Below are positions 1 through 12,887 of a DNA stretch of 64,000 nt, in pieces (within the stretch, counting starts at the first letter, position 1; every line of letters begins with the position of its first letter). The notes under the pieces were generated by a model. The model made no database searches, had not been told where the DNA came from, and was given only the letters and a program-made list of their open reading frames with translations. Position numbers and translations under genes: made by a program. The stretch is from Strongyloides papillosus (Eukaryota > Nematoda > Chromadorea > Rhabditida > Strongyloididae), in contig SRSI01000071.1 in the NCBI GenBank assembly GCA_005656395.1, positions 868,001 through 932,000 on the forward strand, in the 5' to 3' direction.

Positions 1-1479
1 AAAACTTTCATTAGCTTTAAGAAAAATTATTTATGACACAAAATACACAAAAAAGTGTAAAAAAAGGTGCATTTTTAAAGATAACTTAATTAATTTTGTT
101 TTAAAGGTTTTAAAACTGCTCTGCCCCTATAGTTAGAAAAAAACATATCTTTTGGTTATTTATTCATAAAAATTGGTTAAGTATTTAAAAAGTTACGGTA
201 AACGCGTAATTGTTTTTCTTATTTCTTTTTATTATAGAAATTGTAAACGCAAAATAAAAACAGCCCTCATTAACATATTATAATATCTTTATTAATATGT
301 TTTAATAGTTTGAATTCTTTAAAATTATATTTTTTATGAAACTATACTTATCTGATAGCCTAAATTTTTCTATAACGTCTTTCAAGCTCATTTTTAAAAA
401 TCAAACTTCTGAAAAGTTATACAACACTAATTATTTCCGTTCATTGAAAAAAATAATTTTGAAATATTCTAACTTAAAAGAGAAGAAATACTAAAATAAT
501 ATTTTTAATTGATAATTCTTCGTGTAGTTGAATAATTATTGCTTATCGTTGTTAATGTTATGAAATTTTTAAACTTATTTTTACTAGCAGATTGTTTAAA
601 AGAATGATCTTTGTTAAAATTTTCGCAACTTTATACGATTTTGACTTCTAATGACACACTTAATAATATACTGTAAAAAATAAATTAACTCTAAGATGAG
701 CATAATATCATAAAAGATTACCAAGACTAAATAATAGTTACATTACCTAAAAATATCAAAATATATATATTCTTGTAAAAAAAACGACGAAAACCATGCA
801 ACAAACTAGTATTTTGCGTCACTTATAAGATCTTTTTACCGATTGATATTTTCAAAATTTTTATAAATTTTAATTTTTTCAACGGGGTGACGTTTTTCTA
901 GATTCAATTTTGATTTGTTGAAACTTGTCCTATTTTTTGGATGAAGATCACTTGAATTATTAGAAAATTTTAATATTAAAACAATTTTACAATGTGTTTT
1001 TTTAAGTTTAATATTATAAGGTAAAATAAACGAATTACTTTTTTTTTACATTATATTAATAATATGATAAATATTTTTTTCGTCTATAAAAGTTTGCTAG
1101 ATACAATATAAATTTTGTGCTTATAATATTCAATATTTGTTCAAAAATTTTACTAAACAACAAAATTAGTAAAATTTATACATATATACATACATAGATT
1201 GACACCATTAATATTAGATTTATTTTAAAATTTTTAGTTTGCAGGTTGTTAATATTTTGTTAACTACATGACAAAGAAAATAGTAGACAAAAGTGTATGC
1301 ATAAACATTTAAAATTGTATTGAAAGTAAATATAAAATTTCTAGCAATTGAATTGAAGATTACCGGAGAAATCATAACAACTATTTTAATTTTTTTGACA
1401 AGCTAGTTTACTAGAGGAAGAAACGACTAGTACATTTGAAGGAAAAAACAGCTTCACAAATAGATTCATTTAAAATGAA
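1..1479. other. AT-rich intergenic sequence, no gene seen
   Basis: Nothing that resembles an exon with matching splice sites was found on either strand. The sequence is poly-A/poly-T rich with stops in all frames. Confidence 0.6.
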
Positions 1480-1980
1480 TTTAAATATAAGTTATATTAA
1501 CTTGTAGAACCTTGTCCTTGTGGCAATATTCTTCTGTACCATCAAATCGTTCTACAATAATGGAAAGTCAATGCTTAGATTCAAAACACTCTAAAAGTAT
1601 CATTTATATTATCCGGAACAACTATTATCTGCAGAATCGCGTTTAATTGACGGTCTATACTTACTGTACCCATAAATCATCATCGGGGGTTAATCAAGCA
1701 ATTTACAGGTCCAAAATTCATTACAAGTCGCATCTTTATCACTTTCAACGACCTTTGATTTAGAATCCCTATTATGGTATCTTCATAAGATTCTGTTTGA
1801 ACTTTTACTTTTCACTTCATAAAAGTAAATTTTTGTAGACTAAATATAGATTCCAGTATATCTCTGTTTCTGATGTATAAGGTTCCGATTAACTTTTGAA
1901 GCTCCACGTAAGTTTTTTAATCGAATACTTTTTAATGTTCATAACCAATTCATTTTCATTCTCTTATATTTCATATTTAC
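1480..1980 (-). pseudogene. Coding-like remnant or unresolved multi-exon gene
   Basis: This block is less AT-rich than its surroundings and has several short protein-like stretches on the minus strand. One runs about 1917 to 1815 (YVELQKLIGTLYIRNRDILE...). It can be joined through a 47-bp GT...AG gap in phase to a stretch near 1766-1710 (DSKSKVVESDKDATCNEFWT). That can be joined through a further short GT...AG gap in phase to SIDRQLNAILQIIVVPDNIN near 1660-1590. A last stretch near 1547-1480 is open in more than one frame. The joins use weak donors, and no convincing start exon was found because stops precede the first stretch. The protein family is not recognised. It may be a decayed gene or a real gene of small exons. 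Confidence 0.25.
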
Positions 1981-2559
1981 TCATTAATATATAAAAATTT
2001 CCATTTATTTTATGTATTTTTGTTCTTACAAAGGTTTAATAAAAATATTAGCAACAACGATTTTTTTATTAATCATGAAAATTGTACCTACTAAAACCTT
2101 AAACATTAAAAATACTTAAAAAAGATTTATACAGAAATAAATTTTCTCTTTGGTAAAAATTTTGTGGAACATCAATAATTCAAAACAACTAACATATTTT
2201 TGTCAACAAAGGAATGAAAAATAATCTGTGAAATTTCAAGCAAAATTTTATAAAATCACTTTGAAAATATATTAAAAACATAAACGTTCTATAGTGCTCT
2301 ATATAGAGATTAAGATTCAAATTAAAACAGTAAATCATTTAATTCTATTTAACCTTCTAATCGTGAAATTTATTATATACTATACGATATTCAGAAAAAG
2401 AGGAATTCTATCAAAATCTATAGAAAAATTATATAAAATAAAGTTTTAAAAACAAATAAATTTATTTTTTAATTTTAGAATCTTTGTTTTGCTGGAAATG
2501 GTTATGCTTTGAAGCGACAACACTTTCATTTCATCCAATTTGTATGTTTTAGGAAGAGG
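1981..2559. other. AT-rich intergenic sequence, no gene seen
   Basis: No supported exon, RNA gene or repeat was recognised here. The stretch separates two minus-strand coding-like blocks that could in principle belong to one broken gene. Confidence 0.5.
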
Positions 2560-2569
2560 AAGAAGTTAG

Positions 2570-2795
2570 TTATTATACTATCTTGTTTTCTAGTATCTGT
2601 TTCGCAAGCCACTCATTCATCATGATTATCTTCACTTCTGGGAATAGGTGTCTCATAAACTATAAAAATGATGTATATAAATGATTTTTTAGGCACATTA
2701 ATGTCGTTTCCACTATCAACAACTTTTTTCTTGATCTCGTAATCTCCATCTTTTTCAGTGGAATCTTTTTTAATGCAACTTAATTTGTCAGACAT
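2570..2795 (-). pseudogene. Small hypothetical open frame, possibly one gene fragment
   Basis: An ATG at 2795 opens a 60-residue frame rich in Lys, Asp and Glu (it begins MSDKLSCIKKDSTEKDGDYE). A possible short intron (GTGCCT...TATAG, about 37 bp, near 2656-2692) would replace the hydrophobic tail by a reading that ends in NEWLAKQILENKIV and stops near 2573. There is no recognisable domain and no signal peptide. The charged composition is unlike chance ORFs in this AT-rich background, which are mostly Phe/Ile/Tyr/Asn, so some coding origin is likely. Whether it is expressed cannot be told. The family is unknown. Confidence 0.25.
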
Positions 2796-2799
2796 TATA

Positions 2800-4973
2800 T
2801 TACCTATTTAAACAAATTAATTGAAAGGAATTGAACCTAAAAACCGCCTTAAATAGATAGAAAAAGTATATTACAGAAAAGACTATATGTATAATTCAAT
2901 GGTGAAAAAATGAATCATTGTAGAAATATTCAAAATGTAATTTTAAAAATCTAAATGTTTATAAAGTGCAGTCAAGTTTTTTTTATTAATTAATGAGGGG
3001 ATTTAAAGTATCCATTAAAATGTATAATTTATAATGATAATTAGTATTAATAAGTTATAAAAAAAATTAAAACAGTAATATGCGAACATATTTCTATTAA
3101 TATTACAAAAATATATTGATCAAAAAATAATAGTAACAAATTGAGAAATAAAATCTGATTAATAATATAGTATAAGATGGTTAAATGTACTTATTGATTA
3201 TAAAACAAAATTATATTTCTAAAGGGCTAGACGAATGATAATGTTTATATACAAAAGTACAAAAAATGTTTGACTGCATATTTAATTTAGAAAAATCTAC
3301 TATATTTAGGTGTTTATCAAATTCAAGATAATAAGTAAAATTTTTAGAAATAATAAGAATAAATAATTTATCATAATAAAAAAAGATTGGTAATATTTAT
3401 AATTTCTGTAGCAAAGATAAAATTTTTAAAAGGAGGTATTTTTAAAAAGTTAGTTTGGATGCCTAATAGAAGGAATATTACAAAAAACAACAAAACTAAA
3501 TGATTATTGCACGTAAATTTAAAATACACAGTAAACAATAATTAAGAGCATTTTACTTATATTTGATGAATTTTTATAAAATTTCTCCATAAAACTTTTA
3601 TTTCTTTTTAAAAGCACATTTTTTCTTAAGAAAACTAATATAAAAAATAAATTTTGTGTCTATAAAAGACAGAAGTGAAACATTTAGTGTCTTTTATATA
3701 GTAACATAATTTAAATGTTAATAAGATTATATTCAAAATTAAATAAATTACCTTCTAGAACATTCTCTTCCTATTGTTTGAAATTAAGGTATTAGACAAA
3801 TCATAACCATCGCTTTTAAAGCTTCTGGTGATTTCTATTTACTGCAATAAGATAATTTGGTAGTAAACATGTTGATATTGGATATAGATGGATTCGAACT
3901 TTTTGACTTCTGTGTTTTCAATATAAAAAAGTTTATTTTATGAATATATTTTCGAAATTTTACACTATTACTAATTGTTTAGAAGAAACAATATCTACAT
4001 CAATTATTGTGCTTTTCGGTTCAGAGCAGTGTGAAATGAAATTTCCGTGTTATTTTCTTGTTAAGTAAAGTTATACCCGATAAAGATATTTAAAGATGGA
4101 ATAGAATAATTCCAAAATTTATGTACGAATTTTAAACATAAAATTTTTTAGCTTTCTTAGGCGAAAAATATTAACAACTTTTTGCAAATTAATTTTTTTT
4201 TACCAAAAATTTATCTAAATAGGTAGAATTTTAATGAGAAAATATTAAATACATACATAATTTTAAGATTTATCATACTTCTTTTTTTAATATAAATGAT
4301 TGTAATAGAAATTATCAAATAGTAGCAGAATGAAATCGAGAGCTCCAATAAATAGTTATATATCAAAATGAGTACTTAGTTTTCACTATGTCATTGTAAT
4401 ATTGTAAAGTTATTAAGTAACACTGAAGAGATTGGGAATTTTTCGGATGTTAAAGTTGAATAATGGTAAAATGAATTTGATTGATTGCTTCGCCTTGCTT
4501 TTTTTTCAAAAAAAGTCTAATTATTTCATTGCTTTGATACTATAATTTTTGTCTATAAAAAGCTTGACTATCTTTATCAAATTATTGACATATATCATTT
4601 ATAGATATATTTTATGTAGTGATAAACTTTAATTAAATAAAATTTTTAGAAAATAATAATAAAAAAATTTATACATCCTGAATTCTAATTCAAAAAAAAC
4701 TATAATATCTATGATTATCCAAAATATGAGATTGTTTAATTGTCACATTTTGTTATCATTGTTTTCTAAACATTCTTTAACAATACTACAATAATAATAT
4801 ATGAAAATACTATTATTTATATTTAATAGCATACCATTTTCTTTATCTAAAAATATTAATTACATAACAATTATAAGAATTGATTATCGAATATCAAAGA
4901 TTAAGCATTTTACGTTAGAGAAAAATAGTGCAATACATGCGATAAACGTCCATAATTCAGTTAATATTTTCAA
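2800..4973. other. AT-rich intergenic sequence upstream of the MOSC gene
   Basis: No exon, tRNA or rRNA was recognised. A GTTCGAATCC-like box near 3890 (minus strand) was checked for a tRNA and does not fold into a cloverleaf with its surroundings. Confidence 0.5.
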
Positions 4974-6102
4974 ATGAGTGTAGGTTTTAATTCGAATATA
5001 CCTATCATTACCATATGTGTTGCTTCACTCCTTGGCTTTGTAAGTTATTACTTCATGAAAAAAAATAAAACTGATGACGATGAAGTGAATATTGAGGAAT
5101 TAGAATATGTTAAAGTTGGCAAAATTGGGGAATTATTTATTTATCCTGTCAAATCAATGAAAGGTATTTCAGTGAGTTTGAATAATTTTTTAACAAAAAA
5201 GCATTTATTACTATGATTTAAAGGTACCCTACATTGAATGTAGCAAAACAGGAGGAAATTACAATTACATAAGAGATAGAAGTTTCATGGTTATTAATAG
5301 AAAAACATTACTACATGTTAGTGGAACAAAAGAAAATAAACTTATCTTAATTGAACCATCAATAAATTATGATAGTTCAACATCATCTTATGTATTGACA
5401 TTGACTTGTGAGAAAAACAGTACTTTTGTCACTGTAAATTTGGATGATATTGTAAAGAAAGGAGATATTTTGAGAGTCAAAGTTAAAGATGGTGGTTTAG
5501 GCGATGGTTTATGTGATGGTTATGATTGTGGTGATGAAATTGGTAATTTTATTAAAGATGTTCTTGGTAGTTCTGCTGATCTTCGATTAATTTACCATTC
5601 CGAATCATTATTTAGACAGAGATATTCAATTTATGGATCCCAATACTCAAATTCAAATGTAACTACAAGACCTCATGAAATAAGGTTCCAAGCTGACGCA
5701 CCTTATAATATAGTAACAAAACAATCATTAAATGATCTAAATAAAAGATATAATGGAAGTAATCAAATAGTTGTTGAAAGATTTAGACCTATCATCGTAG
5801 TTAATAATACCAAGGCATACGACGAAGATTATTGGAAGTATATAAAAATTCGAACATGTTTATTGGAGTTAGTAAGACCATGTACAAGATGTACCCAGAT
5901 AACAATTGACCCCGAAACGGCTGAGAAGCATCATAATATGGAACCATTAAGAGAATTAAGAAAGTATCGCTTAACAAAAGGCAGAATAGAAAAAGAATAT
6001 TGCAAAAGTCCGGTTTTTGGTATACAACTTGGCATCAGAAATGGTGGTGTTATAAAAGTTGGTGATGATGTTTTTGTTAATTATAAAAAAATACAATTTT
6101 AA
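4974..6102 (+). CDS. MOSC-domain protein, mARC-like amidoxime reductase
   Basis: Two exons, 4974-5171 and 5224-6102, are joined across a 52-bp intron (GTGAGT...TTAAAG), giving 358 residues. Reading through the intron would hit a stop; splicing restores the continuous MOSC_N reading PVKSMKGIS-VPYIECSKTG...IRDRSFMV. Residues about 10-28 form a single N-terminal hydrophobic segment followed by KKNK, like the outer-membrane signal anchor of mitochondrial amidoxime-reducing components. The C-terminal MOSC domain carries the conserved RPCTRCTQITIDPETA block, which contains the Cys expected to bind the molybdenum cofactor, and ends with the family's GVIKVGDDVFV. By family knowledge, mARC proteins reduce N-hydroxylated substrates together with cytochrome b5 and its reductase. 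An AATAAA follows almost at once (6105-6110). Substrate and localisation are inferred from the family. Confidence 0.9.
5172..5223 (+). other. Intron of the MOSC gene
   Basis: This 52-bp intron has donor GTGAGT and acceptor TTTAAAG in phase 0. Splicing restores the MOSC N-terminal domain. Confidence 0.85.
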
Positions 6103-6679
6103 TCAATAAATCGTTTTAAAATTATATAATACTAGAGTAAAATATTTTTTATTGATGATATGCTTGTATATTAAAAACTACAATAATAATTCTTTTAAAA
6201 TTACCTTATCAGAATAAATAACTTATTTTAAAACACCCTTATAGCTTATACAAACAAACTAATTACAACCCCTAAAAAATATTACAATTAAGATAAAGCA
6301 TAAAACATTAAATGATTACGAAATAGTAAAATGAATTTTACTCAGGTTGACAACTGTTTATATAGTAAAATCTTTTGGGATTTAGTACTCCCGCCATAAA
6401 AATCTTTTTGGGAGATTAATAAAAAGATCAAACACCACAATTATAACTAATACATCTCTACTATAGACAATAAATTTTATGTAGAAAATGTCCACTTAAA
6501 AATATCCATCACCAGCAAACACTGATTATTATGATTAAAAACTTTATTAAATGAAAAATTCTTACAATAAAAAAAAATTTTTTTAGTCAAAAAATTAAAT
6601 TATAAACCTGGCAGCGATTTGTTCTCAGTATTAAAAGAAATTTGCAGTTAAAAAATGTTGTCAATGTGAGATTCATTAA
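6103..6679. other. Convergent 3' intergenic region
   Basis: This tail-to-tail spacer between the MOSC gene (+) and the ISWI-like gene (-) holds a polyadenylation-type AATAAA on the plus strand at 6105. The reverse TTTATT near 6543 would serve the minus-strand gene. No gene was seen. Confidence 0.6.
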
Positions 6680-9600
6680 TTAAGCAGAAATATTATTTGG
6701 AAATTCACCCAAAACGCCACCATTACTAGATAAAAAAGGCTTATCTTTACCATCCTTTTTAGTTTTAATCATTTCCACATTACTCTGAGTTGTGTCTCCT
6801 ACCTGAGGTGTAACATCATTTACTTCGTTAGAGTCCTCTGACAAATTCTCATCCTTGATCACGTACATTCTGTCAGCTAACGGTTTGAATAATATCTTAC
6901 TCAATGACTTCTCCTCTTCATCATCTGTAGCATCATTGGCGTCTGCTCCATCATTAGTTACGGCATCAGGTGACGAAATTAATTGAAGCTGGATTATGAT
7001 ACTCATGAAACGTCTGCAAATCCCCTCACAAGTCAATTCAATATCATCTGCGATATCGACAGTCCGCTTTAAGTGGTTTTCGAATTTAATTGTTGCAAAT
7101 GGTCTAATCATTTTCATTGAGACATTTTCGAGACTTAGTTTGCTCTTAATTATCTCGGTCATAAAGTGATGGAATACATATTTATCAAGCTCAATATTTT
7201 TATTTCTAATCAACATACTACTTTTTTCCTTTGAATAAATTTTCTTTGGGAAATTTATGCGCACAGGACGGCGTTTATCTTTTAAATAAATTCCATAAGT
7301 TAGTCTGATAAATGAGTTTAATTTAGTTCGTTCAAACTCGGCTTTTTCAACACTAGCTAAAAATTCTTCCATATTATTTTCTTCAGCATAATCGAGTAGG
7401 CGTGCACCATAACGTTCAATTTCCTCAATATCATATTCCCTTATCATAGAATGAATCTTCCCAAAATTCCTTCCTGCTGTAGACATTGCTTTAATCATCC
7501 TTTTATAATCTCTTGAATTCCAATTTGAAAAGAAAGCCTTGTTCTTGAGCTTATTCATTCTTTTTATCTCTTTATCAGTTAAAGGTTTTGCATTGTCGAT
7601 TACTGCCTGTTTCTCTTTAATGTTAAAAGGAATACTAGCATCATCATCTCCCCGGTAATATTTAAAGTTCTGAGATTTCCTATAAAAAGCAACATATTTG
7701 TCGGCAAGACTTATATACTCTGGAAGACACAAGAAATAGTACTGATGTGGTGTAAAATCAGGAGGAAATGGAGCATTTTTGATTATGATTGGTTTCTTGA
7801 TTTCTTTAACATCATGTCCCGTTACATTTTCAAAACGTCTTTTCCTAACCCTTTCTTTAGTGATATCCTGTTGGTGCATTTTCTCTTCATTCAGTTTTTT
7901 GAGTAATCTGTAGTCATTACCTTCAAATTTATAAACTGTGTAGTCATCATCAGACTTTTTATCACCGGTGAAAACCATCTCTTCCTGTGGTTTACCGAAT
8001 TTATCAAGTTTCTCTTTTAACAATGCAAACTTCTTAGTGGATTCTTCAATAACATCTTCTAAATTATAGTCTGCATCATTTTGGTCGTTTTTGTCATCGT
8101 TAATAGCACTGATACCACTTCTTATGATTTTCATTATATCGTCCTTATTCATCTCTTTCACCATCTCATTCATTCTACCTTTCTGGATTATTATATTATC
8201 TAAACGTAATTTCCTTTCTGCCGTCTCATAGACTCTTTCATCAACAGTTCCTTCAGTAACTAAACGAAATACTTTAACTTGTTTTTTCTGTCCGATCCTA
8301 TGAGCACGATCTGCAGCTTGCAAATCCATTTGTGGATTCCAATCAATATCGTAGAATATAACAACATCAGCAGCTGTTAAAGTAATACCAAGTCCTCCAG
8401 CTCTCGTAGAAATCATGAAAGCAAACGTTTTTGAACCTTTAGATTGAAATTCATCAATATATTTTTGTCTATCACTGTGACTAGTACTACCATCCAATCT
8501 ATGGAACGAAAAATTCCTCCAATCCATGTAATCCTCAAGTATATCTAACGTACCAATGAACTGACTGAAAATCAAAACTCTGGAACCCAGTGTCTTTAAC
8601 TTAGTCAAAAGTTTATCAAGTAGATTTAGTTTTGCACAACACTTAATAATATGATCGCCTTCTACATATGGTGGACCAGGTTCAACTCCAGGAAATAAAT
8701 ATGGATGACTAACAACCTTGCGAAGTTGTTGCATAATGCCAAGTAACTTTGCTTTTGTAATGTTTCCATTAATTAGTATTTCAGAATCTTTCATCAAGAT
8801 TTTCTTATAGAGCTCCTTCTGAAGCTTAGTCAAACCAACAAATAGCGTTGTTTCTTTCTTTGGAAGAAGTCCTTTTTCTACGTCTTTTTTGATCCTTCTA
8901 AGCATGAATGGTTGTAGTACTTTGTGTAGTTTTTGGACAACAGATTCCTCATTAATTATACACTTCTCACTGTCAAACCAACTATCAAAATCATCTACAT
9001 CGTCAAACAACTCAGGTTGAAGGAAATTTAACAGTGCCCAAAGTTCATGAAGCCTATTTTGTAATGGCGTTCCTGTTAACAGCAACTTATGTCTAACATT
9101 AAGACATCTAACTTCTTTTGCAAGCAACGTCTCTTTATTCTTAATACGGTGAGCTTCGTCAACCACAACATACTCCCATTCAACTTTTTTTAATTTCGCA
9201 CCGTAAGAAGAAAACATCTCGTATGTTGTTACAACAACATCAAACGTCCCCTCTACCAGATCTTTTCTAATAATCTCTTTACGCTTTTCTACATCCCCAT
9301 GAAAAACCACAACACGTATACCAGTAGTCCACTTTTTGAATTCATTTACCCAAGAAGAAAGAGTTGAAAGTGGGACGATAACAATTGAAGGTAAATTGTT
9401 CTCCACCCCTTTTATTTTGCTTTCAAAAAATTTGACATATGCAATTAATGATACAGTTTGCAGTGTTTTCCCAAGGCCCATTTCATCAGCTAATATTCCA
9501 TTGACATTATTTTCTCTCAGTGACACTAGCCAATTCAATCCGAAAATTTGATAGTCTCTCATCTCTCCATTAATAAAAGGAGGTGACTGAGTGAATACAA

Positions 9601-10090
9601 ATCCCCCTGCAGAACTATTAATTTCATCATCTTCTCTGTCACAAGCACGTCTCTTCTTACTCTTTGTACCACGATTTTCCAACGCATCACCTCTATCCAA
9701 TTTTACAGCATCTCGTGAACATACTTTCTCGGAAATTTCTTCTATTTTGTTTAACAACAACTCGAATTTCCCAGGTGAATGTGCAAGAGGCTTAGATGTA
9801 TATGAATTGCCTAAAAAAATATGACAAAAGTTTAAGACTGCCACCTACGTTGCTTGGTCATTTTCTTTTTTTGTTCTGGAATACAGTCATCGCTTTTATT
9901 CCCGCCGCTCTTGTTGTCACTAGAGCTTCTAGTAAACTTTTCGCTAGCTGTAAAGAGAGAAATGTTTAAATGATTCATTCTAAAACATACTAGTAGCAAT
10001 ATCATTGTCATCACTTTGACTTGATTCATGCCGTTTACGTTTTGCAGGAACACGGGGTGAGGACCTTCTTCGGCTCGTCCTTCTAACCAT
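6680..10090 (-). CDS. ISWI-type SNF2 chromatin-remodelling ATPase, divergent
   Basis: Three exons on the minus strand, 10090-9991, 9947-9849 and 9810-6680, encode 1109 residues; the introns are only 43 and 38 bp. The N-terminus is basic (RRTSRRR, PAKRKR), a likely nuclear signal. The SNF2 motor has Walker A DEMGLGKT at about 175-182, DEAH at about 284-287, LLLTGTPLQN, and the helicase C lobe with DWNPQMDLQAADRAHRIGQ. Downstream, the HAND-like FTPHQYYFLCLPEY...YRKS, the SANT-like FFSNWNSRDYKRMIKA (about 827) and a weak SLIDE region place it in the ISWI subfamily, which slides and spaces nucleosomes. The SANT and SLIDE regions are clearly diverged from canonical ISWI and the C-terminal acidic tail is long, so this may be a second, lineage-specific ISWI paralogue. 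The ATG at 10090 is preceded by an in-frame stop. A 3' splice site at 10129-10130 lies 38 nt upstream. Confidence 0.9.
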
Positions 10091-10130
10091 TTTTTTTGAT
10101 TAAGCAGAGAATTGAATAATTTACCAAGCT
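10091..10130 (-). promoter_or_regulatory. 3' splice site upstream of the ISWI start, 5'UTR or SL acceptor
   Basis: On the minus strand, TTTTTTTTAG ends at 10129 and leaves a 38-nt leader before the ATG at 10090. An in-frame TAA lies just before the ATG, so the leader is untranslated. It may accept a spliced leader or the candidate upstream exon ending at 11070. Confidence 0.45.
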
Positions 10131-12887
10131 AAAAAAAATCAAGTTAAGCAAAAATAATAAATATAGGAAAGTTTATCTTTTTGGCTTAAACACGCATTAA
10201 TACATAACCTCAGCAATGAAACATCAAAAAGTATTAACTATAAAAACAGCCAGAATAAGCAAATTTCGTAATAAAGTTTAAACAACATTATGGAAGTATA
10301 TTCTCACGAAAGTAACAAATAAGAACAAACGTTGATCCATGAAACACACAAAAAACACCTAGGAAACAGAACTACAACTGGTAAAAATATGATTTGTTCA
10401 TTTCGAAATTATAAGTATATATACTGAAAAGAGAACAAAGAGATGTACAAAAGGCGGTAAAAAGCCATTCCTTCTTTGTAAGATATTTCCAAATAATTGT
10501 TGGTAAAGTGTTCATTCTAGGGGAAATTAACTATGTCCATCTTCTAGTGCGTTATTGTTATATTCATTTAGAGTGGTATTTTTTCTTGTAATTCAACATC
10601 CATCTTCAGTTTGTAATGGACTGATTTTTTTCATGTGAATACTGATCTTTCATGTTTTCGATGCAATGTGTCTAGTACTTATAAAGCACTATAGTTATAC
10701 AGTTTATAGCTAGAGATAATTTCAACACGCAGACCCACTTTTTTTTCGCTACAATTTCCTATGAATTTACCAGAAAAACGATTGAAATGTTACATTTCTA
10801 AGAAATATTAAACAATTTTACTTCAGAATATGCCTCTTCAAATCAAATGAAGCTCTTTTAAAATCTTTTTTTCGGCATTTCTAGTACCATTTCATGTATA
10901 AGATATGAAGAATTGAAACACGTATAATGTATTGTGAATACAATTATTAACATTTTCAATGCTTCATCACCATTTACTCTTACTCCTGTGTTATGTGTGA
11001 GTTGCATAAAGTTTAAACATTCTTGGAACATATAAATAATTAAATAAAAGTAGAGGGAAAGAAACTTACCTGTGAACTATAAAGCAATAACATGAGGAGC
11101 AATTATTAATTTCGCTATAGCATACAGGGATGTTTCTTCCATCTTTAGTGTTAGAAAATAAATAAAGTATCTAAAACTATAAAGAAGTCTATTTATGTGT
11201 AATTTTTACAGTTAGTGATTATTTATATTAAATAATCTTGCTTAAAATTATAATTTCTATATTTATTTATATGACTCTTCAGAAAGTAGTATCATTTTTT
11301 CACTATATTTACAACAAATATAATTTCATTATTAGCTACATAATGACTAATATCATGTTGGATTATTATCATTGTAATAACTATAGGAAATTCCAATATT
11401 TTTTATCAAAACTTATCTATATAATTAACGTATCTCTTGGAAATGTTCAAATTTGATTGTAATAATGATAAAATATTTAGAAAGATTTTTATAAATTAAA
11501 TATCATACTTTTAAAGAAAAATTCCATCTCATTTTATTATAGTAATCTTAATATTTAAAAAAAATATAAATTTTAAATGTTAATCCTTAGGATAAACAAA
11601 ACTATGGAAGTAACATATTAAATGGAGAATTTTCTTTATATCAATCAAAGTAAAAAAATATCAGTGGTTATGGAAAATAAATCCCAAACATGTAACCATA
11701 TTTAAGATACTCTTAAACAGAAATTAGAAAACAGTAACATTGAGGACAGTAATGAAGTGATTTATGCCAGCTTCTAAGGGTATTTAAAGACAATTTCAAA
11801 ATGTATGTAACTATTACATTATTTAAACTGATTTTACATAAATTCTTACACCGTCAATATTATAGTCATGTAAATAAACACATAATATTCTTTAAATGTA
11901 TCGGTAAGTATTTTTTTCTTATTCATCTCAGACAAACTTTTTTTTTCTTTTTCTGGTCCACCTAAATTATTTTTAAAAATATTGTTTAAAAGAAATAAGC
12001 TTTTATTATAAAACCAAGGAATAATGTGTCCCTAACAAAAATGATTGTTTTTCAGATTATATTAAAAAAAGTTACACTTTATGTGATATTTTATCAAATT
12101 TTCTCTTCACATAGTATTTATGAGAATTTCCAAGGGTAAAAAGTTTTAATTATGTTATACTTATTATAAAATAAAGAATTCTCACTAAATCAACTCCCAC
12201 TTTTTATTTTATTTTGTTGAATGGTCAATTTTGAATTTACACAAAAGATGAATTTTTTTTAACAAATCAAGCATGAAACTGAACGAAGTAGTAATGAAAT
12301 TGCATAAATTTTTACGATATACAGTATAACTTTTTATTTTTACAAATAAAATTACATTTGTATTTGCATAATCTCATATTTATTGTTAAAAATTTAAATA
12401 TCACAAGATATAATTTATAAAATTAAAATAGAAAATGTCAAAAACGCCATCATTTTCTTATCAATGAATAAAAAATACCGTCAAATCACAAGTCCTTAAT
12501 ATAATTAAACATATAAAAGTATCAAAAAGAATTACAAAATTATTAACCACCAAATACATACAAATTTGTGCTGATGTAGACTTTTAAGTATTATATAAAA
12601 AAAGAGACTCAATAATCTAATTAAATATTTAAAAGCTTATAATAATACTAATGAGGTTTTGAAAATACATTATATATATCATGTAATATTACAATTATTA
12701 TGTAAAATATAATTTACAGTCAATCATAACAATAATTATACATTTATACAATAAAGTTTTCATCTTTTTCCCTTCTATAATAATAAAAATATCTAGACCA
12801 AAAAAGTTTTTTGTTTTTCTTTTCAATAACTATACAATTATTTAAATAATATCCTTAAAAACATTCGCTTTTTTAGTTACTTCAAAT
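10131..12887. other. Divergent intergenic region between ISWI-like and ABC genes
   Basis: No complete gene was seen. On the minus strand near 11126-11070 a candidate exon contains ATGTTATTGCTTTATAG and ends in a strong donor (CACAG|GTAAGT at 11069). Near 10660-10540 on the minus strand there are two short charged open stretches (MKDQYSHEKNQ and NTTLNEYNNNALEDGHS) that could be joined in phase over a 37-bp gap with a weak donor. Neither amounts to a supported gene. Confidence 0.4.
12871..12876 (+). promoter_or_regulatory. 3' splice site just before the ABC transporter start
   Basis: CTTTTTTAG ends at 12876, 11 nt before the ATG at 12888. No coding exon was seen upstream, so a spliced-leader acceptor is the simplest reading. 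Confidence 0.4.

Noticed and set aside
3870..3925. GTTCGAATCC-like box suggesting a tRNA on the minus strand
   Set aside because: No matching acceptor stem, D-arm or anticodon arm could be formed with the flanking sequence.
11238..11456. 72-residue open frame on the plus strand
   Set aside because: AT-driven composition (Ile, Tyr, Asn), no domain, no acceptable upstream signal.
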